DNA from: an uncultured Steroidobacter sp.
GTDB taxonomy: Bacteria; Pseudomonadota; Gammaproteobacteria; Steroidobacterales; Steroidobacteraceae
Assembly (NCBI GenBank): GCA_946478975.1
Contig: CAMLEO010000118.1
Span: 1-18,799, forward strand
Length of the DNA: 18,799 nucleotides
Direction of reading: 5' to 3'
The notes under the pieces were generated by a model. That model was not told where the DNA came from. It saw only the letters and a program-made list of their open reading frames with translations, and searched no databases. Shown here in pieces: positions 14,401 through 18,799 of the stretch; within the stretch, counting starts at the first letter, position 1, and every line of letters begins with the position of its first letter. The position numbers were made by a program, and so were the translations under genes.

Positions 14401-15912
14401 TTAATCTTCGCGGGTGACGCGCAGGACTTCTTCGATGGTCGTCACACCGGAGAGCACCAGCGCACGTCCGTCGTCGCGAATGCTGGGTGTGAGCGTGCGC
14501 GCATAACGCTCCAATTCCTGCTCGCTCGATCCGTCATGAATCATCGTGCGCATCGCATCGTCCACCAGCACGAGCTCGTAGATGCCGGTGCGGCCCTTGA
14601 ATCCCAGCGCCGCGTCCGCGCCCGGCCGATACAGAGTGGGCGAGGGCGCGCCCTCGGGAACGTTGAGCAAACGTCGCTCGTATTCGCCGGCCGGATACGC
14701 TTCCTTGGTTTCGGGATTCAACACGCGCACCAGGCGCTGGGCGAGCACACCGATCAAGCTCGACGACAGCAGGAACGGTTCGACGCCCATGTCACGCAAA
14801 CGGGTGACCGCGCCGACCGCGGTGTTCGTGTGCAACGTCGAGAGCACCAAGTGGCCGGTGAGCGATGCCTGCACGGCGATGTGCGCCGTCTCCAGATCGC
14901 GAATTTCGCCGATCATCACCACGTCCGGGTCCTGGCGCAGGATGGCGCGCAGGCCGCGAGCGAAGGTCATTTCCACCTTCGTATTCACCTGGGTCTGGCC
15001 GATGCCGTCGATGTAATACTCGATCGGATCTTCGACGGTGAGAATGTTGCGCGTGTTGTCGTTGATGCGCTCCAGCGCGGAGTAGAGCGTCGTGGTCTTG
15101 CCGGAACCCGTCGGGCCCGTGACCAGGATGATGCCGTGAGGCTTGTGGATCAGCTCGTCGACGAGCTTTTGAATGCGCGGGTCCATGCCCAGCGCGCTCA
15201 GCTCCAGACGACCCGCCTGTTTATCTAACAAACGTAACACGACGCGTTCGCCGTGCCCGGCAGGAATCGTCGAGACACGCACGTCGACCGCACGACCGGC
15301 GACGCGCAGCGAAATGCGACCGTCCTGGGGCAAACGTTTCTCGGCGATGTCGAGCTTCGACATGACCTTGATACGCGATACGACCAGCTGCGCGACCGCA
15401 CGCTTCGATTGCAGCACTTCGCGCAGGACGCCGTCGACGCGGAAGCGCACGACGAGGCGATTCTCGAACGGCTCGATGTGAATATCGGACGCGTTGTCCT
15501 TCACCGCCTGCGTGAGAATGGCGTTGATCAATTTGATGATCGGCGCCTGGTCGTCGCTCTCCAGCAGATCGGAAGGCTCGGGGAGATCTTGTGCAAGGTG
15601 CGCGAGGTCGGTGTCTTCCTCCACGCCGACACCCGCGATCGCCATCGCGGAGTTGCCGCCTTCATATTGTTGACGCAGCAGTTGATCGAACGCATCGACA
15701 TCGACGCGACGTAATTGCAGCGGCACGCCGAGCACGCGACGAACTTCAGCCAATGCGGCTGGCAGCGCGCCGGGGCGATACACCGCTTCCGCGTACGTCG
15801 GATGCAATTTCTGCACGAGCACGCCACTGCGCTTGCAGAACGCAAACGACAGCGACACAGGAATGGCCGGCGCGGTGCGCGCGGCAGACGAACTATCCGG
15901 TTGTGCGCTCAT
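14401..15912 (-). CDS. gspE: Type II secretion ATPase GspE (without the usual tetracysteine zinc motif)
   Basis: The cytoplasmic hexameric ATPase that powers type II secretion. It has 503 residues. An N-terminal GspL-binding domain spans about 20-110. The ATPase core shows [20 protein letters not shown] (142-161), Walker A GPTGSGKT (266-273), the Asp box VEDPIEYY (293-300), Walker [15 protein letters not shown] (326-339) and the His box [11 protein letters not shown] (353-363). Normally CxxC pairs lie between RLVRVLNP and GRTGIYEL; here residues 400-440 contain no cysteine ([11 protein letters not shown], then [10 protein letters not shown]). The only cysteine is Cys26. ATG 15912 has GAGGTGG just upstream. 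The spacing to gspD (35 bp) and gspF (25 bp) supports an operon. Confidence 0.96.
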   Translation of the reverse strand: MSAQPDSSSAARTAPAIPVSLSFAFCKRSGVLVQKLHPTYAEAVYRPGALPAALAEVRRVLGVPLQLRRVDVDAFDQLLRQQYEGGNSAMAIAGVGVEEDTDLAHLAQDLPEPSDLLESDDQAPIIKLINAILTQAVKDNASDIHIEPFENRLVVRFRVDGVLREVLQSKRAVAQLVVSRIKVMSKLDIAEKRLPQDGRISLRVAGRAVDVRVSTIPAGHGERVVLRLLDKQAGRLELSALGMDPRIQKLVDELIHKPHGIILVTGPTGSGKTTTLYSALERINDNTRNILTVEDPIEYYIDGIGQTQVNTKVEMTFARGLRAILRQDPDVVMIGEIRDLETAHIAVQASLTGHLVLSTLHTNTAVGAVTRLRDMGVEPFLLSSSLIGVLAQRLVRVLNPETKEAYPAGEYERRLLNVPEGAPSPTLYRPGADAALGFKGRTGIYELVLVDDAMRTMIHDGSSEQELERYARTLTPSIRDDGRALVLSGVTTIEEVLRVTRED

Positions 15913-15947
15913 GACGCCACCTCGTGGTCAGCTTGATGACGAGACGA

Positions 15948-18107
15948 TCACTGCCGCGGCGGTTGTTCCGGGGGCGGTGTGGTCTCCGGCAGCGGCTGGG
16001 TGTTGGCCGGCGGCTGCTCGCGTTCGCGCTCGGTGCCGGGCGCGGGCGCTTCGGCGCCGGCGGTAGGATCGGCGTATTTCGACAAGTCTTCAATCGGCGG
16101 CAGCAACGGCTGCTTCTCGCCCGGCAGCAGGCTCACCTTGCCTCGCTTGCGATGCAGCTGCTGATCGCGCAACACGTTGTACTTCGCATTGGTTTCGATC
16201 GCCGCCTGCACGCCGTCGCGCAGAATGGTCGGGCGGATGAACACCATCAGGTTGCGCTTTTCCTTCGAGCCGCTGCGCGTCTTGAACAGCTCGCCGATGA
16301 GCGGAATCGAGCCCAGGATCGGCACGCGCGATTCGCCTTCGAGCGCGGTGTCGCTGATCAGACCGCCGAGCACGATCATGCCGCCGTCTTCGACCAGCAC
16401 CGTGGTGGAAATCGTGCGCTTGTTGGTCACGAGATCGACCGCGCCGGTCGGACCCTGCGTCACGCCGGAATTCTCCTGCTCGATCTTCAACTGCACCGCC
16501 GTGCCTTCGTTGATCTGCGGCGTGATCTTGAGGATGTTGCCGACCTCTTCGCGCTGAATGGTCTGGAACGGATTGACCGAGCCGTTGTTGTTGCCGCCGG
16601 TGTTGGTGTACTGGCCGGTGATGAACGGCACTTCCTGCGCGACCTTGATCTCCGCTTCCTCGTTGTCGAGCGTGGTGATCGAGGGCGTCTGCAGGATGTT
16701 GCTGTTGCCGTCGTTGCGCAGGGCGCGCAACAACACGGCGAAGTTGAGGCCGCCGTCCTTGATCATGCCGGCACCGAGCGTGAGGCCGGTCGGCAGACCG
16801 GTGGTGCCGATCGAATCGGGATTTTGAATCGCGGCCGCGATGCTGCCAATACTGGCTTGGCCGACCGGCTGATTGAAGGTGCCGATCGGAATCGTGTCGC
16901 CTTCCTTCTGACTGTAGAGCGCCCAGTTGACGCCGAGCTCGGCGGCGCGCGTCGTGGTGATTTCCACCAGGATCGCTTCCAGGTGGACCTGCAGGCGGCG
17001 GATGTCGAGCTTGTCCACCACCGACATGATCTGGCGCATCATCTTCGGCGCGGCGGTGATGACGAGTGCGTTCGTTTGTTTGTCGGCCCAGATCGTGGTG
17101 TTGCGATCTTGAGCAGCGGTGGGGCTGGCGGCTGCAGCGCCGCCCGGCGCTCCCGGAGCAGCCTGGGTGATGCCCGTGACTTGTTCCTTGAGTTTGCCGG
17201 CGATCGCCTCGGCGTCGGCGTAATTCAAATAACGCACTTGGGTGTCGCCGCCGGATTCCAGCGGCGTGTCCAAGTGTGTGACCAATGCCTTCAACCGCAG
17301 CCGTTGTGACTTCTCGCCCGAGATCAGCACGCTGTTGGTTCGATCGTCCGCCACCATCTTCGCCTGCATGCCGGGTGCTTCGCCCTGTTGCTGGGCGCCT
17401 TGGGACAGAGCATTCACGACGCGCACGATTTCCGATGCGCTCGCGTTCTCCAGCCGCACGATCTCGATCTCTTCGTCGCCCGCCTGGTCGAGCCGCTGCA
17501 CGATGCGCATGATGCGGCTGATGTTGTTGGCGCGATCCGAGATGATCAGCATGTTGGAAGCGGGGTAGGCGACCAGGTGACCGTTCTGCGGAATCAACGG
17601 ACGCAACACCGGCACCAGCTGTGCGGCATTGATGTTCCGCACCTGGATCACCTGCGTGACCACTTCATCGGAGTCCGCATTGACGGAGCCGGGCAGGTCG
17701 TTGCCGGGCATCTGGCGCGCGTTCGCGTCCGGCACGATCTTGATCACATCGCCGCTCGGCACGGCGACGAAGCCGTGCACTTGAAGAATCGACAGGAACA
17801 CCTGATAGAAGGCATCCGGCGTCATCGGCGTCGACGAGCGAATCGTCACTTGCGCACGCACGCGCGGATCGATGATGAAGGTCTTGCCGGTGATCGTCGC
17901 AACGGCGTCGATGATTTCCGTCAGCTCGGCGTCGCGAAACGCCGGCGTGATCGTCGCTTGCGCAGCCTGTGCGTTCTGTTGCGCCCACACCGGCGAGCCG
18001 GCAGTGGTGAGCAGGCACGTCAGCGTCAAGGCGAGCAGGCTGGAGCGTTTGCTGCCCGTGCCTGCCACCGACTTCCATGCGGCGTTATTCATTGTTGAAA
18101 TCGTCAT
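15948..18107 (-). CDS. gspD: Type II secretion outer-membrane secretin GspD
   Basis: Forms the multimeric outer-membrane channel of the system. It has 719 residues from ATG 18107, chosen because AAGGAA lies 6 bases upstream and the signal peptide (SLLALTLTCLLTTAGSPVWA, then QQ) is correctly placed; an ATG at 18167 overlaps the gspC stop but has no ribosome site and adds 20 residues. After the signal come N0 (ITPAFRDAELTEIIDAVATI), N1-N3 repeats (for example YPASNMLIISDRANNISRIM) with an Ala/Gly/Pro-rich insert in N3, and the secretin domain (VAQEVPFITG; EDGGMIVLGGLI; VPILGSIPLIGELF). The C-terminal 40 residues are a Pro/Glu-rich tail, probably disordered. No pilotin gene is in view. Confidence 0.96.
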   Translation of the reverse strand: MTISTMNNAAWKSVAGTGSKRSSLLALTLTCLLTTAGSPVWAQQNAQAAQATITPAFRDAELTEIIDAVATITGKTFIIDPRVRAQVTIRSSTPMTPDAFYQVFLSILQVHGFVAVPSGDVIKIVPDANARQMPGNDLPGSVNADSDEVVTQVIQVRNINAAQLVPVLRPLIPQNGHLVAYPASNMLIISDRANNISRIMRIVQRLDQAGDEEIEIVRLENASASEIVRVVNALSQGAQQQGEAPGMQAKMVADDRTNSVLISGEKSQRLRLKALVTHLDTPLESGGDTQVRYLNYADAEAIAGKLKEQVTGITQAAPGAPGGAAAASPTAAQDRNTTIWADKQTNALVITAAPKMMRQIMSVVDKLDIRRLQVHLEAILVEITTTRAAELGVNWALYSQKEGDTIPIGTFNQPVGQASIGSIAAAIQNPDSIGTTGLPTGLTLGAGMIKDGGLNFAVLLRALRNDGNSNILQTPSITTLDNEEAEIKVAQEVPFITGQYTNTGGNNNGSVNPFQTIQREEVGNILKITPQINEGTAVQLKIEQENSGVTQGPTGAVDLVTNKRTISTTVLVEDGGMIVLGGLISDTALEGESRVPILGSIPLIGELFKTRSGSKEKRNLMVFIRPTILRDGVQAAIETNAKYNVLRDQQLHRKRGKVSLLPGEKQPLLPPIEDLSKYADPTAGAEAPAPGTEREREQPPANTQPLPETTPPPEQPPRQ

Positions 18108-18163
18108 GGACGGTTCCTTGACTGCACAGGCGGCGACGCTCGTTTGGAATAAGGGTTTGCCCA

Positions 18164-18799
18164 TCATTCGACGGGCTGTGCGTTGGGATTGGGGCGCGGC
18201 TGTCGCGCCGGCGGTGCGCCGGCCGAGGGATCCGGCAGCGTCAGTTGGGCCATGTTCAATGTCAGCTCCTGCGACTGGCCGTTGCGCTCGACTGTCACAG
18301 TGACGCGATCGGAGCTGCCCATGGTGTTGAAGATTTCCATGCTGCGTTGAGGATCATCGAGCGGTGTGCCGTTGATGGACATCACCAGGTCGCCGGGCAC
18401 CAGACCGAGCTTGCTGAACTGCGCGCGGTTGCGGCCTGGATAGACTCGATAGCCTCGTTGCACCCCATTGGCGAATACCGGTTGTGGCCGAATGATTTCG
18501 GCAAACGCACTGGGGTTGGTTTCGGCCATCTGGCGCAAGTTGGAGACAAACTGGCTTTGCTGAGTCGGCGGCGGCGGGCGATTGATCACCAGCGCACCAC
18601 TATTGCGTTTCGGCAACGACAGCGCTTCGAGCCGGCCGCCGCGATCGAGGATGACTCGATCCGGATACACCTGGTGCAGGCGAACTCCAGGCTGAACGGC
18701 GCCGCCGACTGCGAACACGCGCGCCGCCTGTGCGGACTCGCCGATGATCGCCAGGCCTTTGGCCGGATCGGGTGAAGCGAATACTGCCGTCAACACCAG
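18164..18799 (-). CDS. gspC: Type II secretion protein GspC, C-terminal part (5' end beyond the window)
   Basis: An inner-membrane protein whose periplasmic part contacts the GspD N0 domain. The 211 visible residues start inside the homology region (LTAVFASPDPAKGLAIIGES, then YPDRVILDRGGRLEALSLP). A proline-rich linker follows (INRPPPPTQQ), then a PDZ-like domain at about visible residues 105-185, with GYRVYPGRNRAQFSKLGLVP and GDLVMSINGTPLDDPQ. The tail is Pro/Asn-rich. The transmembrane helix and true start lie past 18799. The stop codon precedes the chosen gspD start by 56 bp; gspC is probably the first gene of the operon, but its promoter is not visible. Confidence 0.92.
   Translation of the reverse strand: MVLTAVFASPDPAKGLAIIGESAQAARVFAVGGAVQPGVRLHQVYPDRVILDRGGRLEALSLPKRNSGALVINRPPPPTQQSQFVSNLRQMAETNPSAFAEIIRPQPVFANGVQRGYRVYPGRNRAQFSKLGLVPGDLVMSINGTPLDDPQRSMEIFNTMGSSDRVTVTVERNGQSQELTLNMAQLTLPDPSAGAPPARQPRPNPNAQPVE

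Noticed and set aside
15924..17309. A 461-codon open frame antisense to gspD.
   Set aside because: GspD on the other strand is unambiguous, and the Arg/Asp/His-rich product resembles nothing known to me.
18108..18167. gspD starting at ATG 18167 with an ATGA overlap with gspC.
   Set aside because: There is no ribosome site there, and it would put 60 residues before the end of the signal peptide; ATG 18107 has AAGGAA at ideal spacing.

Overview
The window is about 18.8 kb of GC-rich DNA with dense, short-spaced genes on both strands. Gene content points to a gammaproteobacterium: ppsA/ppsR pair, YqiB-like DUF1249 protein, Prc-type tail-specific protease, PA3496-like small acidic protein and a Gsp type II secretion system. 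A Steroidobacter/Nevskia/Xanthomonad-like lineage is my guess, made without any database search. Five of the genes appear to start with TTG or GTG. I see no rRNA, tRNA, CRISPR array, transposase or phage gene.

Layout. (1) 1-1924: 5' part of ppsA (PEP synthase, minus strand, cut by the window edge) divergent from ppsR, the kinase/phosphorylase that switches PEP synthase. (2) 1964-2043: a cluster of palindromes. (3) 2097-3684: DUF1249 gene and an unrecognised coiled-coil protein gene, facing (4) prc (3838-6030, minus) across two strong hairpins. (5) 6190-7417: three small genes of unknown function (two membrane, one soluble), a CRP-type palindrome and a 3 x 10 bp tandem repeat. (6) 7582-9763: a Gfo/Idh/MocA oxidoreductase whose 3' end overlaps a secreted HExxH metallopeptidase on the other strand. 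(7) 9838-10479: a complete heat-shock unit: sigma-32 promoter, roughly 90-nt leader, small heat shock protein and rho-independent terminator. (8) 10694-11845: a class III nucleotide cyclase with a degenerate receiver domain, interrupted by an in-frame TAG. (9) 11842-13012: a UdgX-type uracil-DNA glycosylase and a small acidic protein, with another palindrome between them. (10) 13158-18799: type II secretion genes in order gspC(partial)-D-E-F on the minus strand, tightly spaced and probably one operon.

How the genes relate: ppsA/ppsR form a gluconeogenic switch; gspCDEF encode the inner-membrane clamp, outer-membrane secretin, motor ATPase and platform protein of one secretion machine, with the pseudopilin genes absent from the visible part. 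Prc and Hsp20 are envelope and cytoplasmic protein-quality genes, but they are not linked in an operon.

Most notable: the KRRIH-bearing UdgX; the amber codon inside the cyclase gene; a near-identical 18-nt palindrome core shared by two intergenic regions; a GspE lacking all four zinc-binding cysteines; and a well-formed sigma-32 promoter with a possible RNA thermometer before hsp20. I found no clear new multi-gene system.
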